Notes under the pieces: model-generated
What the model was told of the DNA's origin: nothing
Database searches by the model: none
Seen by the model: only the letters and a program-made list of their open reading frames with translations
Origin: Thermobifida fusca NBRC 14071 = JCM 3263
GTDB taxonomy: Bacteria > Actinomycetota > Actinomycetes > Streptosporangiales > Streptosporangiaceae
Direction of reading: 5' to 3'
Length of the DNA stretch: 56,814 bases
NCBI RefSeq assembly: GCF_001592045.1
Contig: NZ_BCWB01000023.1
Span: 1 to 56,814 of the forward strand
Program-made: the position numbers and the translations under genes
Shown: positions 31,992 to 41,324 of the stretch, piece after piece
Layout: every line of letters starts with the position of its first letter
Position numbering within the stretch: the first letter of the stretch is position 1

Positions 31992-34202
31992 TCACCGCTG
32001 CAGCCGGTAGTCCAATGCGGTATGGCGGCGCCCCGAGGACGCGTTCCGGATCGCCTGGGCGATAGCACGCCGCGACCCGACCAAAACCACGAGTTTCTTC
32101 GCGCGTGTCACCGCGGTGTACAGCAGGTTGCGTTGCAGCATCATCCACGCACTTGTCGTCACTGGCACCACCACGCACGGGTATTCACTGCCCTGGGAGC
32201 GGTGCACGGTCAACGCATAAGCGTGGGTGAGCTCGTCAAGCTCCGTGAACTCGTAGCCGACCTCTTCGTTTTCGTCGGTGAGGACGGTCAGCGTCTGGTC
32301 GTCCAGGTCGATCGCGGTCACCGTGCCGAGGGTGCCGTTGAACACGCCGTTGGCGCCCTTGTCGTAATTGTTGCGGATCTGCACGACCTTGTCGCCGACC
32401 CGGAAGACCCGGCTGCCAACCCGCCGTTCCGCCACGCCTGGACGGGCCGGGGTGAGTGCTTCTTGGAGCAGCATGTTCAAGTTCCCGGCCCCGGCGGGGC
32501 CCCGGTGCATCGGGGTGAGTACTTGGATGTCGCGGCGCGGGTCCAGCCCGAACCGGCGGGGGATACGGCGGGCGACCACGTCCACGGTCAGTTCCGCGGC
32601 CGCTTCGGTGTCCTCGCAGGGGAAGAGGTAGAAGTCCGTCATGCCCTCCAACAGGAGGGGCTTGCCGGTGTTGATGCGGTGCGCGTTGGTGACCACCCCG
32701 GACTGGGCGGCCTGTCGGAACACGTGGGTGAGGCGGACACTGGGCACCGGTGAACCGTCGGCGAGCAGGTCGCGGAGCACTTGGCCTGCACCGACTGAGG
32801 GAAGCTGGTCGACGTCGCCGACAAGGAGCAGGTGGGCGCCGGGCGGCACCGCTTTGACCAGCTTGTTGGCGAGCAGCAGGTCAAGCATGGACGCTTCGTC
32901 GACGACGAGCAGGTCGCAGTCAAGCGGGTTGTCGCGGTCGTACGCGGCCTCGCCGCCGGGTTTGAGCTCCAGCAGCCGGTGCACGGTCGACGCGTCATAC
33001 CCGGTCAGTTCAGTGAGCCGTTTTGCGGCGCGTCCCGTAGGCGCGGCCAGCATGATCTTGGCGCGTTTGGCTGCGGCCAGTTTGATGATGGAGGCCACGG
33101 TAAAGGACTTGCCGCACCCCGGCCCGCCGGTGAGTACGGCGACCTTGTTGGTCAGCGCGAGTTTGACGGCTTTTTCCTGGGCGGGGGCCAGCTCGGCGCC
33201 GGTCTGGCTCCGCAGCCACGCCAAGGCCCGGTCCCAGTCCACGGTGGCGAAAGACGCCAGCCGGTCGTGTTCGGTGTGCAGCAGCGCGCGCACCTGGTTG
33301 GCGAGGGCGGTCTCCGCACGGTAGAAGGGGAGCAGGTAGATAGCGGTCACTGATTCGCCGTCCCGGTCAGGGACTTTTTCGCGGACCACTCTCTCCTCAG
33401 CGACCAGCTCCGCCAGACAGTCGATGACGAGCGCCGAATCCACCTGGAGGATTTTCACGGCCTCGTTGATCAAAGTGTCCTCAGGCAGATAGCAGTGCCC
33501 GTCGTTGGTGAACTCGGAAAGGGTGAACTGGATTCCGGCTTTGACCCGCTGCGGACTGTCGTGGGGAATACCGACGGCTTGGGCGATTGAGTCCGCGGTT
33601 TTGAACCCGATCCCCCACACATCCGCGGCGAGCGAGTAAGGCTCCTCCCGCACCACGCGAATAGCGTCGTCGCCGTACTGCTTGTAAATACGCACGGCCA
33701 GGGAGGTGGACACTTTCACGGTTTGCAGGAAGACCATCACCTCTTTGATGGCTTTCTGCTCCTCCCAGGCCTCGGTGATGATTTTCGTGCGTTTCGGGCC
33801 GAGTTTCGGCACTTCCAGGAGCCGCTCCGGGGAGTTTTCGATAACGTCGAGCGCTGCCGCCCCGAAATGGTTGACGATGTGTTCTGCCAAGCGGGGGCCT
33901 ATCCCTTTGACGAGCCCGGACCCCAGATAGCGGCGGATCCCCTGGACGGTGGCGGGCAGGACCGTGGTGTAGTTCTCCACCTGGAACTGCCGCCCGTACT
34001 GGGGGTGGGAGGTCCACCGGCCTTCCATGCGCAGCGATTCGCCGGGATGGGCGCCGAGCAGGGCGCCGACGACGGTGACCAGGTCACTGCCGCGTCCCGT
34101 GTCGACGCGGGCCACGGTGTAGCCGGTCTCCTCGTTGACGTATGTGATGCGTTCCAGCACTCCTTCCAGCACCGCCGGGCGGAAGGGTTCACCGGACGCC
34201 AT
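31992..34202 (-). CDS. recD2: RecD2-like superfamily 1B DNA helicase
   Basis: A 736-residue 5'-3' helicase of the RecD2 family, which works outside RecBCD in DNA repair. The N-terminal region has an OB-like start (EGVLERITYVNEETGYTVAR) and tandem helix-hairpin-helix segments (VKGIGPRLAEHIVNHFG, VPKLGPKRTKIITEAW). Helicase motifs: Walker A GGPGCGKSFTVASI (most relatives have G-T-G-K-T; the Cys and Ser here are conservative), motif Ia LAAPTGRAAKRL, Walker B LLVVDEASMLDL, motif III LVGDVDQLPSVGAGQVLRDL, motif IV LTHVFRQA, and the C-terminal HAYALTVHRSQGSEYP (motif V) and LYTAVTRAKKLV (motif VI). ATG 34202 is behind GGGAGG; the open frame continues upstream but without homology. Confidence 0.9.
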   Translation of the reverse strand: MASGEPFRPAVLEGVLERITYVNEETGYTVARVDTGRGSDLVTVVGALLGAHPGESLRMEGRWTSHPQYGRQFQVENYTTVLPATVQGIRRYLGSGLVKGIGPRLAEHIVNHFGAAALDVIENSPERLLEVPKLGPKRTKIITEAWEEQKAIKEVMVFLQTVKVSTSLAVRIYKQYGDDAIRVVREEPYSLAADVWGIGFKTADSIAQAVGIPHDSPQRVKAGIQFTLSEFTNDGHCYLPEDTLINEAVKILQVDSALVIDCLAELVAEERVVREKVPDRDGESVTAIYLLPFYRAETALANQVRALLHTEHDRLASFATVDWDRALAWLRSQTGAELAPAQEKAVKLALTNKVAVLTGGPGCGKSFTVASIIKLAAAKRAKIMLAAPTGRAAKRLTELTGYDASTVHRLLELKPGGEAAYDRDNPLDCDLLVVDEASMLDLLLANKLVKAVPPGAHLLLVGDVDQLPSVGAGQVLRDLLADGSPVPSVRLTHVFRQAAQSGVVTNAHRINTGKPLLLEGMTDFYLFPCEDTEAAAELTVDVVARRIPRRFGLDPRRDIQVLTPMHRGPAGAGNLNMLLQEALTPARPGVAERRVGSRVFRVGDKVVQIRNNYDKGANGVFNGTLGTVTAIDLDDQTLTVLTDENEEVGYEFTELDELTHAYALTVHRSQGSEYPCVVVPVTTSAWMMLQRNLLYTAVTRAKKLVVLVGSRRAIAQAIRNASSGRRHTALDYRLQR

Positions 34203-34477
34203 CGAGGTACCTCCCAAGTGGTCTGAGGGGACAGCGGGGTTACCGCTGACGGTACCTGACGGCGCCGACCGGCGGCGGGGAAGTTCCGCGTCGCTTCTGG
34301 ACACCCCGGTGCCGCGGTTGCCTCGCGGCATGCTGCGGCCCGCGGCCGCCAAGCCCCACTCGCGTCGCGGAACGCTTCGAGCTGGTAGGCCCGCCCTGCT
34401 GGCAGGGCGCTCCGGTGCGGGGTGGCCGTCGTGCCGCGGGCCGGTTGGGCATGCCCGGGCCCGGCACAGCCGGGCAG

Positions 34478-34831
34478 TCAGACCGGGCGGTCCCCTTTGG
34501 GGCGGCCCGGCTGAGCAGGGTCCCCGTGTGGTGGCGGACTACTGGGCGGGCTCTGCCCTGCTTCACTGACCGGAGACCCGCCCCGTGGTGCTGGCGGAGC
34601 CTCCGGGGTGAACGTCTGGTCCCCGGTTGAGGGCTGCGCCCCTTCTTCCAGGCTTTTGAGCCGCTGCTGCATCACTTCCAGGACCGGAACCCGCCGGGCG
34701 TGCGCCTCCTCGTAGGCGATGAGGTCCCGCAACTGTTCCTGCGACAGTGCGCGGATGCGGTGCTGCAACGTCCCCAAAGGCAGGTGCTCGTAGTCCGGGA
34801 TCACCAGATCGTCACGGCGGAGTTGTGGCAT
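34478..34831 (-). CDS. Small actinobacterial protein, DUF8129-like
   Basis: 117 residues. The N-terminal 65 are helical and conserved in style: LVIPDYEHLPLGTLQHRIRA, LSQEQLRDLIAYEEAHARR and VLEVMQQRLKSLEEGA. The rest is a disordered Pro/Ser/Gly tail. The pattern P-D-Y-x-x-L-P-x-G-x-L-x-x-R-I-R-x-L ... L-x-x-Y-E-x-x-H is found in a family annotated DUF8129, whose role is unknown. The start is ATG 34831 with GAGGAGA. It follows the zinc dehydrogenase on the same strand after 33 bases, so the two probably form an operon. Confidence 0.65.
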   Translation of the reverse strand: MPQLRRDDLVIPDYEHLPLGTLQHRIRALSQEQLRDLIAYEEAHARRVPVLEVMQQRLKSLEEGAQPSTGDQTFTPEAPPAPRGGSPVSEAGQSPPSSPPPHGDPAQPGRPKGDRPV

Positions 34832-34864
34832 GGGATCTCCTCGTCGTCGGTGTGGCCCGGCAGG

Positions 34865-36076
34865 TCACACAGTGGTGAGCGCCACCTTGGTCCAGCCCGG
34901 TTTGTGCTGGCCGAAAGCTTCATAGGCGCGCAGCACGTCCCCGGTGATCGGTTCTTCCTGGGTGAGCACCGACGTGATGTCGAGCTGCTGGGAGGTGATC
35001 ATGTCCAGCAGTTTCGGGATGTACTTGCGGTGGTGGCAGCTTCCCGCGTTCAGCGTCAAGTTCTTGTTCATGGCCAAGCCGATCGGGAAGATGCGGGCGT
35101 TCAACGGGTAGTTTCCGATGATCGCCAGCGTGCCGGCTTTAGCGACCGCTTCCACGGCCCACTGCAGCACTTGGGCCCGCTCGTCGCTGAGGATTTGTGC
35201 GGTCTCCCCGGGGCGGGCGCTCGGCACTGTGGCGGCGTGCTCCTTCTCCAAGCGGTGCACGTCGTCTTCCGCGGCCACCGCGGGGCCGCTCTCCGGACGC
35301 TGCGCGTCTACTCCGACCGCGTCAATGACCCGGTCCGGGCCGATTCCGCCGGTCAGTTCCACCAGGGCGGCCACGGGGTCTTCCACGTTGTAGTTGATCA
35401 CTTCGGCGTGCAGGCCGCGTGCCTGTTCGAGGCGGCTCTCCACCCCGTCGACGGCCAGGACCCGGCCTGCGCCTTGCTGCCAAGCGCTGAGGATGGTGAA
35501 AAGTCCCACGGGGCCGCAGCCGAACACCGCCACCGTATCGCCGGGGGTGACTTCGGCGAGCCGGGCACCGAACCATCCGGTGGGGAACATGTCGGCCAGC
35601 AGAATGCCTTCCTCGTCACTGACCCGCTCCGGCAAACCGATCAAGCCCACGTTGGCGTAGGGCACGCGGACGCGTTCCGCCTGGGTGCCGTGGAAGGCGC
35701 CGTTGGCTTCCGGTCCGCCGAGGAACGCGGTCCCGGACCGACGCCCGGCAGGGTTGGCGTTGTCGCATTGGGAGAAGTAGCCGGCACGGCAGTAGCTGCA
35801 CGCGCCGCAGCCGATCGTCGGGGAAATCACGACGCGGTCCCCGGGGCGGAAGTTACGCACCCCGGGGCCGACTTCGGTAACAACCCCCACCCCTTCATGG
35901 CCCATGATGGTGCCCGGCCGCATGCCCGGGATAGTGCCGCGCAGCAGGTGCAGGTCGGTGCCGCAGATTGCGCTGGTGGTGAGCTGAACGATCGCGTCCT
36001 GGGGATCTTGAATGGTCGGTTCGTCGACGTCCTCGACCCGGATGTCCCCTACTCCGTGCCATACCACGGCTCTCAT
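34865..36076 (-). CDS. Zinc-dependent alcohol dehydrogenase (glutathione-independent formaldehyde dehydrogenase-like)
   Basis: A 403-residue medium-chain NAD(P)-dependent dehydrogenase. The catalytic zinc site uses ICGTDLHLLRG (Cys) and IMGHEGVGVV (His-Glu). The structural zinc site has four Cys in GCGACSYCRAGYFSQC. The cofactor domain has DTVAVFGCGPVGLFTILSAW. The insertion around residues 265-320 (DAQRPESGPAVAAEDDV and on) is typical of the formaldehyde dehydrogenase-like branch that does not need glutathione; the true substrate is uncertain. ATG 36076 is placed after a GAGGAGGAGA ribosome site. Downstream on the same strand is a small DUF8129-like gene. Confidence 0.85.
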   Translation of the reverse strand: MRAVVWHGVGDIRVEDVDEPTIQDPQDAIVQLTTSAICGTDLHLLRGTIPGMRPGTIMGHEGVGVVTEVGPGVRNFRPGDRVVISPTIGCGACSYCRAGYFSQCDNANPAGRRSGTAFLGGPEANGAFHGTQAERVRVPYANVGLIGLPERVSDEEGILLADMFPTGWFGARLAEVTPGDTVAVFGCGPVGLFTILSAWQQGAGRVLAVDGVESRLEQARGLHAEVINYNVEDPVAALVELTGGIGPDRVIDAVGVDAQRPESGPAVAAEDDVHRLEKEHAATVPSARPGETAQILSDERAQVLQWAVEAVAKAGTLAIIGNYPLNARIFPIGLAMNKNLTLNAGSCHHRKYIPKLLDMITSQQLDITSVLTQEEPITGDVLRAYEAFGQHKPGWTKVALTTV

Positions 36077-36481
36077 GTCGTCTCCTCCTCGCATCAGTGC
36101 GGACCCCCGCGACGGCACAGCCCAGCGGCCGTGTGCGGTGTGCCGCCGCTGTCTCGCAGCTCCCCGGACGCGTGTGACATCTATCCAGGGGCACCGCTCT
36201 CAACCCCCGATTTGCGAGAAACCAGGGGCGACGCTGCGGCAGCCGGGGCATCCCCGGCAGCAGGCGGGAGGAAGAACACCCGCGGGATAGGCAGGCCGTT
36301 GACCTGCGAGGGCCGTGGACGCGATCGGGTTGCGCTAGGCAGCTGGGCTGTGAGGAGGACACTCGCGAGCCGGGATCCGCTACGGCGTCCGAGAAACGCG
36401 AGGTGAGAGCGGTCATCCTTTGCCGGATGCGCTCTGGCCGCCCCGGAGTGTGGAAGACCGTCTACCGATGCGCGGCCCCGT
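36077..36481. other. Intergenic gap, no gene recognised
   Basis: 405 GC-rich bases lie between the kinase stop and the dehydrogenase start. Open frames cross it without any motif or ribosome site. I see no clear hairpin with a T-run. Confidence 0.4.
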
Positions 36482-38350
36482 CTAGCCGAAGAACCCGAAG
36501 TACCACAGTGCGCAGTTCGTGCCCACAGCGGCGGCCAGGGCGAGCATCACCCCGGTCACCGACCCGGAGCGCAGGCAGCGGACCAGGTACTCCAGCGACA
36601 CCACGTTGTTGAGCAGGAAGTACCCCAGGTAGAGCGCTTGGAAGAAACCGTCGATGGTGAGCAGTCCAGGGTAGTACCAGCCGTCACCGGTGTACAGCTC
36701 GGTGGTGGCGAACCACTCCCAGGCGATTGATGCGCCCCAGCCGAGGGGAATCTGGATGATCGGGATGATCAGCAGGGGGAGCAGTTTCACGAAGCTCCAC
36801 AGGCTCGGCTGCTCGGCGTAGCGGGCGCGTTCGGCGCGCCGCCGGGCTCGGGCGAGCTCCTCCTCGTAGCGGCGCCGCTCTTCGTAGCGCTGCCGTTCTA
36901 TTTCTTGGGCGCGGCGGCGCTGCTCTTCATAGCGTTGCCGTTCCCGTTCCTCGGCGCGGCGGCGCAACTCCTCCTGTTCCCGGCGTCGCCGTTCTGCTGC
37001 GGGCGAGTCCCGGTACAGGTCGGCGTAGGCGGCGTCGCGGGACGGCGGGGTGGGCGGGGTCGCAGGCGGCATTGCCGCGGTCGGCGGGGTCTGCCCGCCC
37101 GTGTTCTGTCCGTACACCGCGGTCGGCGGAGTCTGTCCCCCGGTGTTCTGCCCGTACACCGCGGTCGGCGGAGTCTGTCCCCCGGTGTTCTGCCCGTACA
37201 CCGCGGTCGGCGGAGTCTGTCCCCCGGTGTTCTGTCCGTACACCGCGGTCGGCGGGGTCTGTCCCCCGGTGTTCTGTCCGTACACCGCCGTAGGCGGAGT
37301 CCCGCCTCCCGGCCCGGTTCCCGTGTTGAGCACCGACGTCGGCTGGTGGGGGTCGGCCCCCGGGGGAGTAGCGATCGCCCGCGTCGCCTGGTGATCCCCC
37401 AGCACTTCGGTAGCGGCATACCCCCCGCTCTGCGTCCCCAGCACGGCGGTCGCATCCCCCTCAGTGGCGGGTGCCCCGCTGAGCGCCGCGTTCATCCGGG
37501 CAACCTGGTCCTGGATGCCGCGCATGAAGACCGGAGGCAGCCACGACGAACCGACCGGCACGTCGCCGAGCGCGTCCAGCACGTCCCCCGGGCTGGGGCG
37601 ATTCCGCTCGTCCTTGGCCAGACAGGCTGCAACCAGGCCGCGCAGGCTCTCCGGCACCCCCGACAGGTCCGGTTCGTGCTGCAAAACCCGCATCACCATG
37701 GTGGGCATCGCGCCCTCACCGAACGGGCCCACGCCGCTAGCCGCGTACACCAGTACCGCGCCGTAGGCGAACATGTCGCTCTTCGGGGTGAGCGGAGCGC
37801 CCTGGACCTGCTCGGGCGACATGAACCCGGGGGTTCCGATGATCGACTGGGTGGCAGCAGTGCCTTCAGTGGCCCGAGCGATACCGAAGTCGATCACCCG
37901 CGGCCCGTCCTCCGCCAACAGCACGTTGCCGGGTTTCAGGTCGCGGTGGATCAGTCCGACACGGTGGATCTCGGTGAGCGCTTCGGCCAAGCCGGCCGCC
38001 AGCACGCGCAAGCTCGGCTCCGGCAGCGGGCCGTGCTCCCGCACTGCCCGGTCCAACGGCAGCGACGGGACATAGGCGGTGACCAGCCAGGGCACCTCAC
38101 CGTCAGGATCGGCGTCGATCACCGGGGCGGTGAACGCTCCGCTGACCCGGCGCGCAGCCGTGACCTCGCGAGCGAACCGCTCCCGGAACGACTGGTCGGC
38201 GGCCATATGCGGGTGGATCCGTTTCACAGCCACCGGTCGCCCTGCCGCAGAGCGACCGAAGTACACCTGACCCATACCCCCGGCACCCAGTCGCCCGATC
38301 AGCCTGTAGCGGCCGATCCGTTCCGGGTCGCCGTTCTCCAAGGGGCCCAC
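36482..38350 (-). CDS. Membrane-bound Ser/Thr protein kinase with tandem 14-residue repeats
   Basis: 622 residues. A Hanks-type kinase domain covers about 8-265: IGRLGAGGMGQVYFG, VAVKRIHPH, LIHRDLKPGNVLL, VIDFGIARA, GTPGFMSPEQ. A linker with many Thr residues leads to five copies of a 14-residue unit (AVYGQNTGGQTPPT) at about 355-425. Then comes a highly charged Arg/Glu helix, probably a coiled coil (about 445-510), and three hydrophobic segments from about 520 to the end (LLPLLIIPIIQIPLGWG first). Unlike PknB it has no extracellular PASTA domain. Thr in the repeats could be phosphorylation sites for FHA readers. The start is GTG 38350, with GGAGG 5 bases before it and the family start (G-P-L-x-x-G-D-P-x-R-I-G-R-Y); ATG 38377 is the alternative. 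Confidence 0.9.
   Translation of the reverse strand: MGPLENGDPERIGRYRLIGRLGAGGMGQVYFGRSAAGRPVAVKRIHPHMAADQSFRERFAREVTAARRVSGAFTAPVIDADPDGEVPWLVTAYVPSLPLDRAVREHGPLPEPSLRVLAAGLAEALTEIHRVGLIHRDLKPGNVLLAEDGPRVIDFGIARATEGTAATQSIIGTPGFMSPEQVQGAPLTPKSDMFAYGAVLVYAASGVGPFGEGAMPTMVMRVLQHEPDLSGVPESLRGLVAACLAKDERNRPSPGDVLDALGDVPVGSSWLPPVFMRGIQDQVARMNAALSGAPATEGDATAVLGTQSGGYAATEVLGDHQATRAIATPPGADPHQPTSVLNTGTGPGGGTPPTAVYGQNTGGQTPPTAVYGQNTGGQTPPTAVYGQNTGGQTPPTAVYGQNTGGQTPPTAVYGQNTGGQTPPTAAMPPATPPTPPSRDAAYADLYRDSPAAERRRREQEELRRRAEERERQRYEEQRRRAQEIERQRYEERRRYEEELARARRRAERARYAEQPSLWSFVKLLPLLIIPIIQIPLGWGASIAWEWFATTELYTGDGWYYPGLLTIDGFFQALYLGYFLLNNVVSLEYLVRCLRSGSVTGVMLALAAAVGTNCALWYFGFFG
37077..37286 (-). repeat. 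Five tandem 42-bp repeats inside the kinase gene
   Basis: Units begin at 37077, 37119, 37161, 37203 and 37245. Units 2 and 3 are identical; the others differ by only a few bases. Each encodes the same 14 residues, so the array expanded recently or is kept uniform. Copy number is likely to vary between strains. Confidence 0.9.
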
Positions 38351-38489
38351 ATTGACCTCCGCTGTGCACCATGCCATCCCGACTTCTGCGATAGTAACGA
38401 AACCGGGAGCCTGCTCTGGGCGAGCCGAACGCGGCCCTCCCCGGCACCTGCCGGGCTGTTCCGCGTCCGGCTCGGTTCTCCTCGCGGTC

Positions 38490-38876
38490 TTACCGACTCG
38501 CGGTCTCAATATCGGTACACAGCCAACGGTAGTCGGCGTGGATCACCCGAAGCGCCAGCGCGTGGCGCCGCTCCCCGTAACGGACAACCCCGTTGATCTC
38601 GGTGACTCCCGGCTCGTAGGCCTCCATCCACACGTGGCGCAGCCGTGGCCGCTGCCGCATCGCGAAACAGCCGGCTTGCCCCTGCAAGCTCCGGTAGGCG
38701 TCCTCGGAAAGCCCCCACCGCAAGTGGTCAGGGTTGCGGTGGCCGGCGAGCACTTCGGCGACGAGCTGGGTGAAGTGCGGCCAGTCTTCCTCTGGCCGGA
38801 TCCGGCGGCGGGCCGGGCACGGGGGGATGCGTCGAGTGTGGCGCACATAACGGTGGGCGTCCGCAGCGGTCGTCAT
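38490..38876 (-). CDS. Rv3235-family protein
   Basis: A 128-residue soluble protein with the family pattern: a helix F-T-Q-L-V-A-E-V-L-A-G-H-R (about 35-47) followed by PDHLRWGLSEDAYRSL, then RLRHVWMEAYEPGVTEINGV, a strand with G-E-R-R-H-A-L-A-L-R-V and a final W-L-C-T near residue 120. The family is common in actinobacteria and its function is not known. ATG 38876 has AAGGAGG at good distance. It lies between the kinase (same strand, 139 bases downstream) and the divergent phosphodiesterase gene. Confidence 0.6.
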   Translation of the reverse strand: MTTAADAHRYVRHTRRIPPCPARRRIRPEEDWPHFTQLVAEVLAGHRNPDHLRWGLSEDAYRSLQGQAGCFAMRQRPRLRHVWMEAYEPGVTEINGVVRYGERRHALALRVIHADYRWLCTDIETASR

Positions 38877-39065
38877 AGCGCCTCCTTCGGAACGGCTGGA
38901 TTTCCGGAATCCGTCACCCGTTCCAGAGTCGCTCCGCGGCCTTCTCGACCATCAGATCCGAGTTTTCCCGCGCACCTTTCCTGTTGGTCCGCATATCGAC
39001 CAGTGCTTCACGATCTGCTGTTTTCTGTACCCCTCCTGTTATCCGGTGCTCGCCATACTGGTCGC

Positions 39066-39866
39066 GTGAGTGATGTGTACCTCGCCAGTCCCGTCCCCAT
39101 CGGCCTCGCCCACCGGGGCGGCTGGCTTATTGATCAGCGCGGGCAGGTCCGTACCGATCTGGAGAACACCGCGGCCGCGTTCGAACACGCGGTGCGCTTG
39201 GGATACCGCTATCTGGAAACCGATGTGCGGGCGACTGCTGACGGGGTCCTCGTGGCTTTCCACGACCCCGTGCTGGACCGGGTCACGGATCGTTCCGGCG
39301 CGATCGCCACACTGCCCTACGCTGAAGTAGCCCGGGCGCGGGTCGGCGGCAGCGAACCGATCCCGCTGCTGGAAGACCTGCTGGGCTCACTGCCTGATGC
39401 CCGGTTCAACATCGACGTCAAAGCCGACTCGGCCGTCGAACCGCTGCGCCAGGCCCTGCGCCGCACCAACGCCTGGCACCGGGTGTGCGTGGGCTCCTTC
39501 AGCCAGGCGCGGCTCGAACGGGTGCGCCGCACCTTCGACCGGCGGGTAGCCCTGTCCAGCGGTCCGGTGGACGTGCTGCGGCTGCGGGCCGCCTCCCTCC
39601 TGCCGCTGCTGCTGCCGCTGGCCCGCCGCGACGTTTCCTGCGTGCAGATCCCCGTGCACTACCAGGGGTTTCCTCTGGTCACCCGGGACCTGGTCGCAGC
39701 CGCACACCGTCTCGGCATCCACGTCCACGTGTGGACCATCAACGATCCTTTTCTGATGGAACGCCTCCTGGACGCGGGAGTGGATGGCATTATCACTGAC
39801 AACGTCACCGCCCTGCGGCGCATCCTCGTCGACCGCGGGCTGTGGCCCGCGACATCCACTTCCTGA
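39066..39866 (+). CDS. Glycerophosphodiester phosphodiesterase
   Basis: A 266-residue GDPD-family TIM-barrel enzyme hydrolysing glycerophosphodiesters to glycerol-3-phosphate and an alcohol. The metal and catalytic residues are visible: GLAHRGGW (first His), RTDLENTAAAFEHA (E-N-T), YRYLETDVRATADGVLVAFH (Glu, Asp, second His) and DPVLDRVTD. FNIDVKADS carries the further metal-ligand region, and the C-terminal VHVWTINDP and GVDGIITDNVTAL are typical. There is no signal peptide, so it is cytosolic. The start is GTG 39066; no Shine-Dalgarno precedes it and a -10-like CATACT ends 6 bases before the GTG, so the mRNA may be leaderless. The long upstream frame is a shadow. Confidence 0.85.
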   Translation: MSDVYLASPVPIGLAHRGGWLIDQRGQVRTDLENTAAAFEHAVRLGYRYLETDVRATADGVLVAFHDPVLDRVTDRSGAIATLPYAEVARARVGGSEPIPLLEDLLGSLPDARFNIDVKADSAVEPLRQALRRTNAWHRVCVGSFSQARLERVRRTFDRRVALSSGPVDVLRLRAASLLPLLLPLARRDVSCVQIPVHYQGFPLVTRDLVAAAHRLGIHVHVWTINDPFLMERLLDAGVDGIITDNVTALRRILVDRGLWPATSTS

Positions 39867-39928
39867 CTTCGGCGGCCTGGTGGCCGCTGGTGTTGTGACC
39901 CCATCCCCCACACGAGAGAAGCATCGCC

Positions 39929-41311
39929 GTGTCTACTTCCCTCCCGGCGTCCGTGCCCACCCCTTCCAGTTCCGACGCTGAAGCCAGGCTGCTCCGTAAA
40001 GAACGGCGGGCCTGGTACATGTACGACTGGGCGCAGTCGGTGTTCAACACCACTGTGATCACGGTCTTCCTCGGCCCTTACCTGACTGCGCTCGCCTCCG
40101 GGGCTGCCGGTCCTGACGGCAAGATCAGCGTGTTCGGCTGGATGATCACGCCCGCTTCCCTCTACCCCTATGCCACGTCCCTGTCCGTGCTGATCCAACT
40201 GGTGCTGCTGCCCGTGCTCGGCGCGGTGGTCGACACCAGCGGACGCAAACGGGAACTGCTGGGTGTGACCGCCTACCTCGGTGCGTTCGCCACCATGGGC
40301 CTGTACTTCGCGGCGGACGACCGCTACCTGCTCGGTGCAGCCCTGTTCGTCGTGGCCAATGTCGCGTTCGGGGCTTCTATCGTGGTCGCCAACTCGTTCC
40401 TGCCCGACATCGCCTCGGAAGAGGAGCGCGACACTGTCTCCTCCCGAGGCTGGGCGATGGGCTACCTGGGCGGGGCCCTGCTGCTCACCCTGAACCTGGC
40501 CCTCTTCCTCAGCCATGAGAGCTTCGGCTTGGAAGAAGGCCACGCGGTGCGGATCTGCATGATGTCGGCGGGCGTATGGTGGGCGATCTTCACCATCATT
40601 CCGGTGGCACGGCTCCGCAACCGGCGCGCCGGGTCGCTGGAGGTCCCGGCACAGCGGATCGCTGTGGGCCGCAGCTTCGCGCAACTGTGGCACACCATCA
40701 CCAGTCTGCGCGCCTACCCCCGCACCCTGCTGTTCCTGGTCGCCTACATCATGTTCAACGACGGGATCCAGACCGTCATCGCCTTCTCGGCGACCTTCGC
40801 CGACCAGGCGTTGAAACTGGACCAGAGCGTGCAGATCGGCACCATTCTCATGGTGCAGTTCGTCGCATTCGGCGGAGCGCTGCTGCTCGGCGCGATCGCC
40901 CGACGGGTCGGCACGAAGAAGACCATCCTGGGCAGCCTCGTGGTGTGGACCGCGGTGGTCGCGGTGGCTCCCCTGCTGCAGGAAGGCGCGGCCGTGCAGT
41001 TCTTCGCGCTGGGCTTCTTCATTGCGATCGTGCTGGGCGGCACCCAGGCGCTGTCGCGGTCCCTGTTCTCCCTGCTCATTCCCAAGGGCAAGGAGGCGGA
41101 GTACTTCGGCCTCTATGAGATCAGCGACAAAGGCTCGGCGTTCCTGGGGGCGCTCGTGCTCGGTGTGGTGTTGGACACCACGGGAGGCGACTACCGGCTG
41201 GCGATCCTGTCGCTCATCGTGTTCTTCGCGCTCGGTTTCGTGCTGCTGCTGGCCGTCAACCTTCCCCAGGCGATCCGTGCCGTGGGGAACCGGGTCCCCG
41301 AAAAACTCTGA
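39929..41311 (+). CDS. MFS transporter of the UMF1/Atg22-like type
   Basis: A 460-residue membrane protein with about 12 hydrophobic segments. The family signature opens the first segment: RAWYMYDWAQSVFNTTVITV. Further landmarks are LPVLGAVVDTSGRKRELLG (motif A variant), ANSFLPDIASEEERDTVSSR followed by G-W-A-M-G-Y-L-G-G, and MFNDGIQTVIAFSATFADQ. Members are related to fungal vacuolar Atg22 amino-acid effluxers; the bacterial substrate is unknown. The start is GTG 39929 behind GAGAGAAG. It follows the phosphodiesterase after 62 bases on the same strand and may be co-transcribed, which would suit uptake or release of breakdown products, though that is inference. Confidence 0.85.
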   Translation: MSTSLPASVPTPSSSDAEARLLRKERRAWYMYDWAQSVFNTTVITVFLGPYLTALASGAAGPDGKISVFGWMITPASLYPYATSLSVLIQLVLLPVLGAVVDTSGRKRELLGVTAYLGAFATMGLYFAADDRYLLGAALFVVANVAFGASIVVANSFLPDIASEEERDTVSSRGWAMGYLGGALLLTLNLALFLSHESFGLEEGHAVRICMMSAGVWWAIFTIIPVARLRNRRAGSLEVPAQRIAVGRSFAQLWHTITSLRAYPRTLLFLVAYIMFNDGIQTVIAFSATFADQALKLDQSVQIGTILMVQFVAFGGALLLGAIARRVGTKKTILGSLVVWTAVVAVAPLLQEGAAVQFFALGFFIAIVLGGTQALSRSLFSLLIPKGKEAEYFGLYEISDKGSAFLGALVLGVVLDTTGGDYRLAILSLIVFFALGFVLLLAVNLPQAIRAVGNRVPEKL

Positions 41312-41324
41312 GCGGGTCTCAGCT

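Noticed and set aside
34700-36406. 568-codon open frame on the plus strand
   Set aside because: It is the antisense shadow of the zinc dehydrogenase gene, whose catalytic motifs are all on the minus strand.
37077-37286. Regular repeats considered as a CRISPR array
   Set aside because: Units are directly adjacent without unique spacers and encode an in-frame peptide repeat.
36905-38596. 563-codon plus-strand frame, and a Cys-Pro repeat frame at 37050-37394
   Set aside because: Both arise from the kinase gene and its 42-bp repeats read in antisense.
39054-39059. CATACT as a -10 box giving a leaderless GDPD mRNA
   Set aside because: No -35 element is found at the right distance; kept only as a remark in the gene entry.
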